Below, in pieces: positions 1 through 11,252 of a DNA stretch of 64,000 nt (the stretch's first letter is position 1; every line of letters begins with the position of its first letter). The translations under genes and the position numbers were made by a program. The notes beneath the pieces were generated by a model. It had not been told where the DNA came from, made no database searches, and was given only the letters and a program-made list of their open reading frames with translations. Source of the DNA: Taxawa tesnikishii (nom. ined.) (lineage: Eukaryota; Ascomycota; Dothideomycetes; Dothideales); contig JAPDRO010000003.1 in the NCBI GenBank assembly GCA_030247885.1, positions 1,054,001 through 1,118,000 of the forward strand, in the 5' to 3' direction.

Positions 1-2897
1 AACAATTTGCCCGGTGATGTTCTCCCACTCGCGGTTGCTGGTCTAGCTAACCACGGCCATTAGCTTTCGGTCTTTCGCTCGCAGCACTGTCCAACAGCTT
101 GACCAGGCTGACACGTCCGCCTTACCATCTCTTGACGGGCTCCCTCTCGATGAGGGTCTCATGTATTCCTTGTAGTCTCTCGGATCGGCGCTATCTCTCT
201 GCGGCGATTGTATGGGCGATGCAGTTCGGCTTTGCGGGTCGGTCACCCGGATGGCAGGTACTGTTTCAGCCATGCTGGAGAAGCGATGCAGCTATGTTCA
301 TGCTGTTGTGTATAGACCACAATTCAAGGATCGGCTTAGCTTGCGCTCTGGTGGAGTTGCGCGCAATGGTGTGTACAGTCTATCAGATCGGTGCTGGAGA
401 GGGCGGCGGTGGTTGTAGACACGAGTGTGACATGTTGCGTCGCAGAAGCGGAGCCAAGAAGAGCAACAAGGTTTGTAGATAGATATATATGCTATGCTAT
501 GATGAGAACAAACAATCGCTTAGGTCGTGTTGCTCCATCCAACGTTCGGAGGTTCGGGTACGGTACGAAACGGGATACGGTCGTTGCCTGTACCGTGTAC
601 GGCTGTTTGATTTTCTGACCTGTCTGACGTCACACTGCAGCCCCCTCCTCAGCGAGTCCATCCTGGAACCCGGCACCGAGTTATGAGATGGCCTCAATCG
701 CATCGGTACGTTACGTTACATTACATTGCTTTACTCTACAAGTTTCTGAACACGGCAACGAGGCCGCCAAGTGGACACGAGCGTGGCTGTACGTGCGAGT
801 AGATGTTGTAACAACGATGCGGGACCGTCTTGCCAAACCATCGCTCTCTCGCTTGTTCGCGCTGTAGTGACCGGACGCGGCGAACTCGTTAGCGCTCTTG
901 AGCTTGAGAGACAATCTACAAACTCGATAAGGTGCCATTGTGTGCTTCTCCACATAACATCAGAGCCTCGCAACACAATACGTAGCTTTGCAATGATTGT
1001 ACTTACTGGGCACAAATCCTCGGCCAGCTCTGCTCCAGCGGATCCTTCTAACACCAACTCTTACTTATCTCTTCCGCTTTGACTGCTACATTCTCAACCG
1101 TAGTGGCGCGCCCGATGAAAGGTTAGACAACGGTCCCTGAGCCCACATCTAGCCTCACACTCACGAACCACCAGCCAGTGCAGCTCTCCAATTCAATCAG
1201 CCGTCAATCTTCGTATCACAGAATCGCCAGAGGGCAGTGATTTTTCCTATCCCACGGCAGCTCAATGCATCCCCGATGTCGTAGCAACTCGCTGACATGC
1301 TTACAGCTTGCCAATCTTCGGGATGAAAGTGCAACCTCAAGAAGGAAGGAATCCGAGCCAGACTCATCCGATCACTGCATCTAAGAAAAGGGAAACAAGA
1401 TGAAAGAAGACGCGGGCGCAGACGCAACGCCGGCAATGGTGGTGAACTCCCATCACAGCGCCTCACCGCCAACAACGGCGGGCAATGGACAGATATTTCA
1501 CGTCTGCATCGTCATGTAGACACGGCATGCCGCCTTCTTGCCCTAGCTCCCTCTCAGTGAGAGTGAAGGGCAGGTGCGCGACGCTGGGCGGCAAGAAGTG
1601 GGAAGATCTCGGGAGATGAATTGTTGCGGTGGACGGGTAGTAGACCGAACTTGTCCTGAGGGGTAATATCGCGCCGATGGCTACTTTGGGAAGGAGGCGA
1701 AGGAGGTGAAGGAACAGAAAGAGAGTCGTGAAATATGAAATCCCCAGGCACCTGGTTGCGCGCGTTTGTAAGCTCAGTGATAAGGGCCGTGTTGTCGCAT
1801 TGACCACGGTTTTGGACGTCTCATCTTTTGGTCGGCTATCCGGACTCTTAGGAAGCAGACGGACAGGAAACCTCTAAGGATAAAAAAGAGAAAGGAGATC
1901 TGTGTTTGCTGATAACGGGGATGAGAGCGAACGTTGCATCGTGGACATCACCGATTCGAGGACACTACTCAGGTGACCGCCCGCTGCAGCATGCAGCTTT
2001 GTCGAACCATATCAGCAGGGTGTGGCTCCAGCAGAAACCGCGTCTATAGTCTTCGTAATGACTTCCTTATCATCGTCATATGACAGCAACGGAAGCTGGT
2101 CAGGGTAGCATACCCAAACGGTACTAAACTGTTCATGCGCCTCTCGTGCACCAGCTTGCAATGACAGGGCTGACTCTGCTGACGCGACGAACCAGAAGAT
2201 GATCTTCAAAACACCATCTGTTGTGCGCTACGTCACGGTATGGGTTCGATAACTGCTCTCACTTCTGTTGTACCACTCTCCGCTCCATCGTCAGAAGGCG
2301 AGGTGGCAAGCGTGGGAATTGGTACTGAGAGAGGTACCAATTGTATCGAACTGTCAGCTGTTAATTTCAAACAACCTTTGCAGCTTGGAATGCAGAAATG
2401 ACAGCTTCTAAGATCAGACAAACTTTAAATATACTGTGCTCTCATTCTTTTTCGAGGGGTTGATGAATTCGACATCATGTGAAGCTGTGGTTAACGACCG
2501 TGTAGGAAGAGTACGCACCTGAGTAACGAACAGTTCGTTGATGGTGGTCGAGGTGGTGTCTCACCTCTCTGCCAGAGAGATTTCAGTCCTTCAGGTTGAT
2601 GAGGTGAGGTTGTGGTCGTACAGATTGAAGATTGAGTCATCGTAGATGGAATATATATGCGCGGGGAAGATCCCTGTCCAAAAATAACGGATAACCACAA
2701 CCATCACTTCAACCGCCCAGAAATTCGAGCGGAAACACACTTTGTGCGACTCGAACAGCTGATCCAATACTGTTTTCTATAAAGTTTTTGACTTAATCAG
2801 GACTGTCCCATACAACACACACGTCGAGAGTGAAAAGCGAACGAAGTCCGAGCTCATCTTCGCGCTCACGCTCACGACCGCGCAACAGGTCCTCCTC
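1..2897. other. Gene-poor stretch upstream of GCD2
   Basis: No reading frame here resembles a known protein. Frames are short (up to about 130 codons), overlap on both strands, often lack an ATG, and do not join across plausible introns. It may hold the 3' or 5' end of a gene lying outside the window, regulatory DNA, or a non-coding transcript; none of these can be shown. The last 150 bases are the probable GCD2 promoter and leader. Confidence 0.5.
2764..2783 (+). promoter_or_regulatory. CCAAT and TATAAA motifs before GCD2
   Basis: A CCAAT pentamer (2764-2768) is followed 9 bases later by TATAAA (2778-2783), about 115 bases before the GCD2 start codon. The distance suits a core promoter in a filamentous fungus. 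Motif presence is seen directly; use as a promoter is inference. Confidence 0.35.
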
Positions 2898-4561
2898 ATG
2901 GCGGCCTCGGAAGTACCAGAATCACCGGCGCCTGCGCCCAAAACCGCTACAGCACAAGCACCACCTGACAACGCAAGCGCGTCGACAGATACGTCAGACC
3001 AAAAGACAGAGAAGCTGCAAGGCAAGCAAAAGTCCGGGAAGCAACCATCTCAAGGCGGCGCAGACGCACAGGCAGCAGCAAATGGGGAACCAAAATTGTC
3101 TGGCAAGGAGTTGAAGCTACGCGCCAAAGCAGAGAAGGAGGCTCGGCGTGCACGCGAGAAGGCAGAAAGAGCAGCAGTCGGGGGCCCAGCTGCCGCCAAC
3201 GGAGCACCAGGTGGAGGGAAATCAGACGCTGCAGGACAGAAACAGCAGCAGCAACAGGGAGGGCAGAAAGGTGGACAGGACGTCAAGGCACAGAACAAGA
3301 GGGGAGGAGCTCCACCGCAAGCGGGCGGCGCGCAGCCCATGCCGATACGAAGACGGCCGTCGCAAGTCGGCGTGATCACGAAGGAGACGAAGAAGGTCGA
3401 AAACAAGCACGTGGGCTTGTTCGGACACCTGTACAACCAGCCGAGGAGAGACACAATCGAGGGTGTGTCGAAGGAAGTGCATCCAGCGGTGCTGGCGCTG
3501 GGATTTCAGATGAGCAGTTATCAGGTCTGCGGCAGCACTGCGCGATGTGTCGCCATGTTGCTTGCATTCAAGAAGGTAAGGATCACTTTCGGTTCATGAC
3601 GCCCGTTCTGCATGCACAGTCTGCTCGTTTTACCGTTCCACGCCTCAGCTGCTCACTCGTACAGGCGATTCAATCGTACACCACGCCCGTAGGCAGCTCA
3701 TTGGCCCGACATCTGACCTCGCACTACCTGTCCCCCCAAATCGACTACTTGAAGTCGCACCGCCCGATCTCAGTCTCGATGGGTAACGCAATCCGCTGGC
3801 TCAAAGACTACATCATCCACATCGATCCTGATACGCCCGAGAACATCGCAAAAACCGACATTTGCGACAGCATCGACCAATTCATCCGGGAACGTCTCAC
3901 CGTCGCATCCACCGCCATTGCCGACAAAGCAGCCTCGAAGATAAAGCCTGGGAGCACAATCGTCACCTACGCCAAGTCCTCTGTTGTTGAGCAGACGCTG
4001 CTGCTTGCGCGCCAGAAGGGCGTCACCGACTTCCGCGTTATCGTCATCGAGAACAGACCCTTGCTCGAAAGCCGCAACATGGCGCGCAGCCTTGCCAATG
4101 CGGGCATCAAAGTGACTTACCTACCCTACACGGCCGCCTCACATGCGTTCAAGAACGCGGATTTGGCGTTGTTGGGTGCACACGCCATGATGGCGAACGG
4201 CCGGCTGTACTCGAGGGTAGGCACCGCCGCGGTCGCCATGCATGCACACATGCGCGACGTGCCCGTCATCGTGTGCTGCGAGAAGATCAAATTCACGGAT
4301 CGAGTCGCGCTCGATAGTATCGTGCTAAACGAAGTTGCGCCGAGTGAGGAGCTGCTTCTGAATGGCGAGGCGGAGGAGGGCGGAAAGGGAGGTGTGCTGC
4401 AGGGGTGGAAGGAGAGCAAGGGACTCCAATTGCTGAATATTCTGTACGATGTTACGCCGGCGGAGTACATCAGTATGGTGGTGACGGAGGATGGATACTT
4501 GCCGCCCAGCTCGGTGCCGGTGGTGCATCGGTTGATGACGGAGAGGGACGTAAGAGCCTGA
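2898..4561 (+). CDS. GCD2: eIF2B delta subunit (GCD2)
   Basis: Delta subunit of eIF2B, the decameric GDP-GTP exchange factor that recycles eIF2 and is the target of phospho-eIF2 in general amino acid control; cytosolic. Exons 2898-3575 and 3665-4561 (89 bp intron GTAAGG...ACAG, phase 0) give 524 aa. Residues 1 to about 160 are low complexity, rich in Ala, Gln, Lys and Gly, as usual for the delta subunit tail. The eIF2B alpha/beta/delta Rossmann-like fold follows, with RPISVSMGNAIRWLK, YAKSSVVEQTLL, VIENRPLLESRNMA, LLGAHAMMANGRLYSRVGT and, near the end, ILYDVTPAEYISMVVTEDGY. Length is between the S. pombe and S. cerevisiae proteins. The start is the first ATG in frame. The reading frame is intact. 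Identity as delta rather than alpha or beta rests on the basic N-terminal tail and the C-terminal motif. Confidence 0.95.
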
Positions 4562-7283
4562 GAATGGACATGTGGTGTGGCTTGAGGACAGTAACGAAGC
4601 GTTATGAGAAGAGTCTCTATGTCTCCTTGTCTTGTGGGGAAGGATTGAGTGTGATGCCAGCGGTCTCATAGAGGACGCTTGATACTCCTGGTTCTCTTTT
4701 CCTTCCTCGTATTTATGTCCTGTGAAGAACGGGAGAGGCTCATCAGACGCGGATTTTTCGGTCAGTCGTATCTGCTATCCTATGACAGGTGAGTCACAAA
4801 ATCGAAATGTTCCTACGCTTGCCCACCATCACAGAGGGGTAGCCGGCACTCATACTTGACCACCGCTCATCTTTTTTTTCGAACCCTGACCATCCATCCC
4901 ATCCCCGATCGATCAACGTAGCCACTGGACGGCAAACCCGGTTCTTATTCCATGTCTAACTCGTACTCAAACACGGCTTATACCAGCCCGGCAACACCGG
5001 ATGATCCTCTGAATGCATAGATTGCAGCCGCGGCGGTGTGGATCGTTGGGGTGGCTATGATGTATGCGGCTATGCCTCTCTACCATGAATCAAACTATAT
5101 CGTCGATGCAAGCTAGAACGATTGCAGGGCTGAGCAGAAGAGCAAACGCACCTGGTGACCAGAGCAGGCGCGTAGTGTGTCGTCCATGCGGGATGGCATC
5201 GGCAGGAAGGCTGAGTAGTGGAAACAAGAGATCGATGCGCGACGAAGGACGCGAGCAACTGTTCATCAGCCTTGTGGCGTCCTGCAATTGAACCTTCCGT
5301 ACGGCTTCTACGTGTGCTCGTAGCCTCAAACGCTGGCTTCCGTCGTCGTTCATTGTCCGAGACGGGGTCAAGGCGTCGGAGCGGAGGTTTGGTATGACTC
5401 GGGCAGAGGCAGTCCTCTTTTCCATGTTGGAACGTTCCACGCTGCCAATCTGTACCCCTGCGTGTCAGTGTCGAAGCGTAGGGATTGACGTTTTGAACGG
5501 AAGACACGATGGAGTCTAAGAGAGGCCATTCGGAGGCAAAAAGAGACCAGCATGCAAAACCGTTCAACAACCAGGATTCCCATATGGTCACCCACTATAG
5601 TACTAACTGGTCGGTCGACTGCTTGTGTATGGCAGAGCGGACGGGATGCCCAATATTCAGCCGCCTATGGTCGAACGTGCACATTTGCGGTTTTCGAAGC
5701 TTGATATTGGGTGCGAATAAGCATCCATATCTGACGCAGCCGAATCTATCGCAAGTGCCGCCTTGCCTTCTCCTCCGGGTAAACAAACGCCGTTTGGGGA
5801 CGAGCGAATACGGCACATTCCTATCTCGGCCGACGTTTCACCCCTGACTCCACCCGTTTGGCGTTGAGACAAGGCAGAACGCCTGATGAGGAAGACGTCA
5901 GAAGAGGAGCGGTGGCCGCATCACCGAAGTCCAGCAACGCCTTCGATAGTAACGTTGTGAATCGATTGGCGTCTGGTCGTATCTGCTGGTATAGGGGTAG
6001 GCTGGAAAACATGTATGGGCGTTGAACAGCCTCGGAGAACCTGCCGCAGTCGCGGGCTGTCTGACTCTTGTCATGCTGAAAAGAGACAGTCAACAGCAGC
6101 AGCAGCAGCAGCGCATACAGAGTCGGATGCACGCTCACGTGTACGGAGAATAGTTGTCTCTCTGCGCTCCGTTACACGTGCCTAGAGCGGGAACCTGCAG
6201 ACGCGTGGGAATGGTGCGGCCGACTTGTGTGTCGTGTTATTGTGTGTGTTGTCGATGGGCGGCGCTGTCGATCGAGCCTCAAAGCGGGTCTCCAACGTTG
6301 ATGGCACGAGCGCGGCCGAAAGAGCGGGTGTTCCTGGCTCTTGCAGGGGTGCTCCAACACAAACTTCAGCCACCAGGTCAGGGGACCGCTAAGCACCCGA
6401 GCGATCAGTAGAGTAAAACGGCTGGATGAGGCACGGCTGGATGTTTTGAGGGTGATGGAAACATCCGTAGCGGCAGTTGGAGCCCCTCTCTCTGTTTGCA
6501 CCGGCTACTACAGCAGAAGAAACACAATCTTCGACATGCCACAGCAGAGGCTTAGTTGGGGCCAAGACGGTGGAGAGATTTAGTCAGAGGTCGCAGAAGT
6601 TCCTGCAGCGGCTCCCGGACGGCGCTATCCTGGCTAGTGCGAAGCAGTGCTCGGGCATTTTCCTCAGGAGCTGCAGGCCCGCACCATGGCTGTTGATGCC
6701 GGAGCATGACAACACGGCCGAGCATGACCGTCAGAGACTCAGCGCGGTGAAGGCTGAAGAGGTGTGCCCTGATGGAGCAGGTGGCAGTGCGTTGCTCGAC
6801 GATGCCCCTGAGGCGTGTGCGCCGTGGTAGAGGTGAGCGGTGGCATTCTGGTGATGGCTAGGGATTGCAGTGTACGAAGGGCTATCTATGTGTGCAGCTA
6901 TCGTGCGTACGGTGCAGAAAGTAGTAGAGTAGCGGATCGGGCAAGACGATAGATGGCTGTGCCTGGGTGGCTGGGGGACGAATCAGCGGAGCAGGCGGTT
7001 AAGCGACACCCTGGCCGACGACAAAGACAACAACAGCATGTCACGATCCTTGGGCGTCTCTTGCATGTTGCGGCACGCACTCCAGCGAGTCAGAGGGCGT
7101 GTTACAGCTGCTGTCGAGCGCCATCACGACTGTTGGTCGAGTCTTCGCTGGTGCCGGCGCTCGCTAGTCGTGCTAAGCAGTTTCCGGCACGTGCGCTCAT
7201 GCAGACGACCCCTGTCCCTCGTTGCTTGGCCTTTGGGCTTTGGGTGTTGCCGTCGCGCGCGTTCTTTCGCCCTAAACCGACGT

Positions 7284-7325
7284 GGAAAGCGGAAAGCGGA
7301 AAGCGCAAAGCGCAAAGCGGAAAGC
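7284..7325. repeat. 7-bp tandem repeat, six copies
   Basis: Six contiguous heptamers of the form GGAAAGC or GCAAAGC (42 bp, no spacers) lie about 670 bases upstream of the homeobox start codon. All differ only at the second base. They lie in the presumed leader or promoter and could vary in copy number between strains. Confidence 0.85.
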
Positions 7326-7404
7326 GCCAGTCAGGAAGAAGGAAGGGACGGACGGACGACTGAGGGCACGGAGAGGGAAAGGGTGAAAGCGCGCGCCGGT
7401 CAGG

Positions 7405-7432
7405 CACAGAACACAGAACACAGAACACAGAC
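7405..7432. repeat. CACAGAA tandem repeat, four copies
   Basis: Three perfect CACAGAA heptamers and one CACAGAC copy, contiguous, 80 bases after the previous repeat and in the same presumed leader of the homeobox gene. Confidence 0.8.
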
Positions 7433-7993
7433 CGCACGCTCCCGACTCACACCCACACCTCTCTTCTCCACCGCTCGCCCATCCCGCTCTGTCTCTCCTA
7501 CTAGAATACTCGCATCGCCATTCCCTCCGGTGCGGTGTTCGCGTGCCATCCTTTTCCCATACACCTACTACTTGCATTCTCATAATCGGGCCCAGCCATT
7601 CCGGCAGTCGTCACTCCTTTCGGCAGCCATACCATTCCTTGGGCAGACCCGCGCCTTTTTCCTAGTCCCCGTCCTTTCCACCAATTGCTCCTTTCATGCA
7701 GAGCATTTGACCTTTGTACGAGTGACGACCCCTTCCTGCATAGATACAGTGAAGCTATCTTCATCCGAACCGTCTGGACGCACGACTTTGACCTACCATT
7801 CACCTCTCTGCGCCAGTCATAGATCAGAATAAACCCCTGTCAGATTCACGAACCGATCTACAATTAGCCTCGCTACGACTACGACCATCCCACGAACCTC
7901 CCATTGCTTTGCTCGACATCCGACACCCTTCGGCCTCGTAGACTTATACCATCATTCCCTTTGTCGCCTGCCGTCCGACAGCAATCACACAAC

Positions 7994-10272
7994 ATGGAGG
8001 CATGCGAAGTAAGCAACACAGGCAGCATGGACCCACCGTCGGTCAAGAAAGACCCTGCCACCCCTACACCAGTTACACCAGGCAACAACAACAGCTCCGC
8101 ATCCCGTAGACCGCCAAGGAAGAGCACTTTGACCCAGCAGCAGAAGAACCAGAAGAGACAGCGCGCTACACAGGACCAACTGTTGACACTCGAGCTGGAG
8201 TTCAACAAGAATCCCACACCGACCGCCGTCGTTCGCGAGAGGATTGCACAAGAAATCAACATGACTGAGAGATCGGTTCAGATTTGGTTTCAAAACAGGT
8301 TTGTGTTGACGCACGCTGACCTCCACATGTCCCCAGCTGACCTTTCACAGGAGAGCCAAGATCAAGAACATCGCTCGCAAGAGCATAGAGAACGGTGAGG
8401 ACTGTGAAAGCATCCCCGAGTCTATGCGCAGGCATCTCGCAATGCAGGCCATGGAATCGGGCAAGGGATTCTTTCCAAACCTCCTTGGCCCTGGAGCTCC
8501 CTTCTTGCCATACGGCAGTGGTACAATGAACCTCAACACAGACAGCACTGCTGGCAAAGTTGGTATGTAGACATTCCTGGTGCATCGACGTCGAGCATCT
8601 TCTGACTTTATGCAGTCATTCAGCACTTTAACTGCCGTTCCCTGTCCATTGGATCCTGGCGACGGGTCGGCCAGAGCCAGATGGACCTCATCATCTTCTA
8701 CTCCCCAGAGAAGGCATGTGTCACGTACTACATCAACAATGACTCCGCCGGGTACAAGATTGAGTACCCGTTCGCTTCGATTAAGAACATCAACCTTCTC
8801 CAAGGTGATGTCACGTCCGCCGCCGAGGGCGCATCTCAGCGACTTGGAGCGCTTGTCGTTGAGCTTACGCAACCACCCAAGTTTTACATGGACAACTCCG
8901 GAAGTGGAGGCTTCTACGAATGCGGTGACTTCACGGAAGACCAGCAAGCTAGCCAAGTTCTAGTACATCACTTGGGCGGACCTTCAAAGGTTCTCAGCGG
9001 CCAACTGGCTAAGCTTATTTCTCTCGACGCTTTCCAGAACCGCCACTTGCTCAACATGAACCCACTGGCTGTCTCAGCCCCTGTCTCACCGATCGGTCAC
9101 CGCCCAGCGAGTCAGCCTAACCATATGATACACCCGCATTCACAGATGAGCTTGTTCCCTGAACAGCCCGTTGGTCTCATGGGTCCTCCCGGCCCTCGCG
9201 GTCACAAGCGTCAAAGGAGTCGTTCGGTTCCGGTCGCGATTGACTTCTCCATGCTACGCCGTCCAATGCCTTCCTTTCTCGTCCAGGAGCCGGCTGCGCG
9301 AGCCCCACCAATTCAAGACCCTGCGATCTTCGCACCCGTACCTCAGCACCACCACCACCACGACAACAACAACAACGGGTTTGCTCCTGGCCCGATCGGA
9401 CCAAATCTTAGCATCGATACCTCGGCTGGTTACGGAATGGATCTTAGGCAGTTCGCGGGACCCATGTCTGCGACTACTCTCAACTCCCCTAGCGAGTTCG
9501 GAACGCCGGCGTTCTTCACTTCCGGCCCTGGTGCAAGCGATGCCATCCCGCAAACTACCTTCAATACTCCGTACTCGAATCCTTTCCTCGTGGTGGACCC
9601 TGCTGCTATGATCGGAACCAGTAACACGCCCCTCTCTATGATCAGTGGTGACCCAGTCATCGCCGACCAATCACCACCACTCACTGGCGTGCATAGAAGT
9701 CAATCTGCAGATATGTTCGGCACGCCTGGTGACCACAACAACGAAGACGCCTTCTCCCTCAATGACATGTACTCCAAGCAGATGAGCATGGCCTTCCGGA
9801 GTCCGCTAACTGACAATGCCTTTGATTTCTCCTCTTCCGCCATCGCTGAAGAGCCCTTCGACTTCAACTCACCTCCCCCACTGACCATAAGTTCAACCTG
9901 CCCTTCCGTAACCCACAACAACCCAACATGAACTTCCAAAGTCCAACCCCAGTGGGTCATCACCAGCAGCAGCAACTGCATCAAGACTCTGCAATCGCCT
10001 TCCAGTCTCCGGGTCAGATGTCGACACTTCAGGAGAACCCAAGTCAGATGTATCAAAGCCCGAAAGACAACAGTGCCATACTCTACCAGGAGGCGAAGAT
10101 GTTCCAGTCGCCTGCGCAAATGCAACAGCAACAGAGCCACGAACAGCAGTACCACAGCCCGGCGCAGCTGCAGCAAGACCCTTCGCTTTACCAAACGCCA
10201 CCTATGCATCAGGACGAGCTGGATCAGAACCAATGGGTGCAGTTTGGCACTATCGACCCTGCCAGCCTATAA
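7994..10272 (+). CDS. Homeobox transcription factor
   Basis: Nuclear DNA-binding regulator of the fungal homeobox family that includes S. pombe Phx1. Exons 7994-8298, 8351-8562 and 8616-10272; introns of 52 and 53 bp. The homeodomain spans about residues 51-108, with helix 3 [15 protein letters not shown]; intron 1 falls inside the QNR-R codons. After it comes the conserved fungal region beginning [17 protein letters not shown] and containing [20 protein letters not shown] basic KRQRSRSVP patch and a His run (HHHHH) follow, then a Gln-rich tail with repeated FQSP or YQSP units. The frame breaks near 9875-9879 (C5 run): one missing C restores a 724 aa protein running into the Q-rich tail. A 59 bp intron (9908-9966) would also restore frame but would remove the first FQSP repeat, so I favour a missing base. 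The start at 7994 is the first in-frame ATG and has A at -3. The regulated process is not known from sequence. Confidence 0.85.
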
Positions 10273-11252
10273 TCCAGGAACAATAACGCCATGTGCCGCA
10301 ACGATCTGGTGTGCAAAATCATATGCGACACCCATGGACCGCATGAAACAACCATCTTCTGAAGCCTTTTGCCCTTCGTGTTATACCCCTTTTTTTTCTC
10401 ATCTACTCTTTCTCTTCTTTGTTGTCAGATGTACTCGATTTCCTTGCGTTGCGGATGTCTTCTTCCATTTTCCCATCTACGTTGTCTTCTCTTACCTGTC
10501 CCCCAAGAACGACTAAGTATTGTTTAGTGGCGTTTCGCGGAGGAAATGGCTGGGCGGGACAGGGTGGTCGGTGGTGGGGAGGTAAAGGGTTTGGTGGCTC
10601 TTGCTTGGATATACCCCTACAGTTGGGGCGCTTCAAACGAGAGATTTGGAGAGGTTGGAGAGCGAGAGAGAGAAGGGTTTTTGAAAGGGCCTGGTGCCCG
10701 CAGTAGTGTCTTTTGGTGTGTTCTTTCTTGGAGGTTAAGACGAAAGCAAAAACGTGTTCGATTCGAAAATGACTTGTAAGGTCTTGCCGCGTTGTGTAGT
10801 TTGCGTGTCCTTACTGTTCTTGGATGTGGTTGTTGCTATGCGCTGCGACCGCACTCTTTTCTTTTGCATCTTTTGATCGGGCCCTCGGTGTCTTATGTGT
10901 GCTGAAGCAGCGAAATTATTCTTCGAGATTGGGCTTAATTAATCCATAGTAATGTTCTAAGGGATCAGCAGACGTTCTTGTCTCACAGCTCATTTCCCGT
11001 TGTTGGTATGGAGATTTGATTCTTGGCCAATCTACGAGTAATAACGCGCTGCCAGGGAAATGACGGCCAGAAATGACAACGTACTACGATGGAGGTTGGA
11101 TGATCTGATAGGCTGTTTTTGCTGCGAGATGATTTGATGTGGTGAGTGCGACAGTCACCACGGCTAATAAATTTACGCAACGAAACACTACGTGAATACA
11201 CACGTTCGCGCGTCGTGATCTACGAGTGTATACAAAAACACAGCCCCATGCT
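10273..11252. other. Convergent 3' region, no gene seen
   Basis: This lies between the 3' ends of the homeobox gene (+) and the Zn2Cys6 gene (-). It is T-rich just after the homeobox stop (T8 near 10390), as in a fungal 3' UTR. Frames here are short and unconserved. I see no RNA gene. Confidence 0.5.

Larger units (their letters stand above)
4562..7993. other. 3.4 kb non-coding stretch and homeobox gene leader
   Basis: No frame in this stretch looks like a conserved protein. The last kilobase probably holds the promoter and a long leader of the homeobox gene. It is rich in simple repeats: a CAG run near 6091-6111, a 7-bp repeat at 7284-7325 and another at 7405-7432. Long upstream regions are common for fungal developmental regulators. 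A non-coding RNA or small lineage-specific gene is possible but nothing in the sequence supports one. Confidence 0.45.

Noticed and set aside
5821-6138. Possible small secreted protein with a leucine-rich start (minus strand)
   Set aside because: The leucine run comes from a CAG/CTG repeat, the frame begins at GTG rather than ATG, and the rest has no secreted-protein features.
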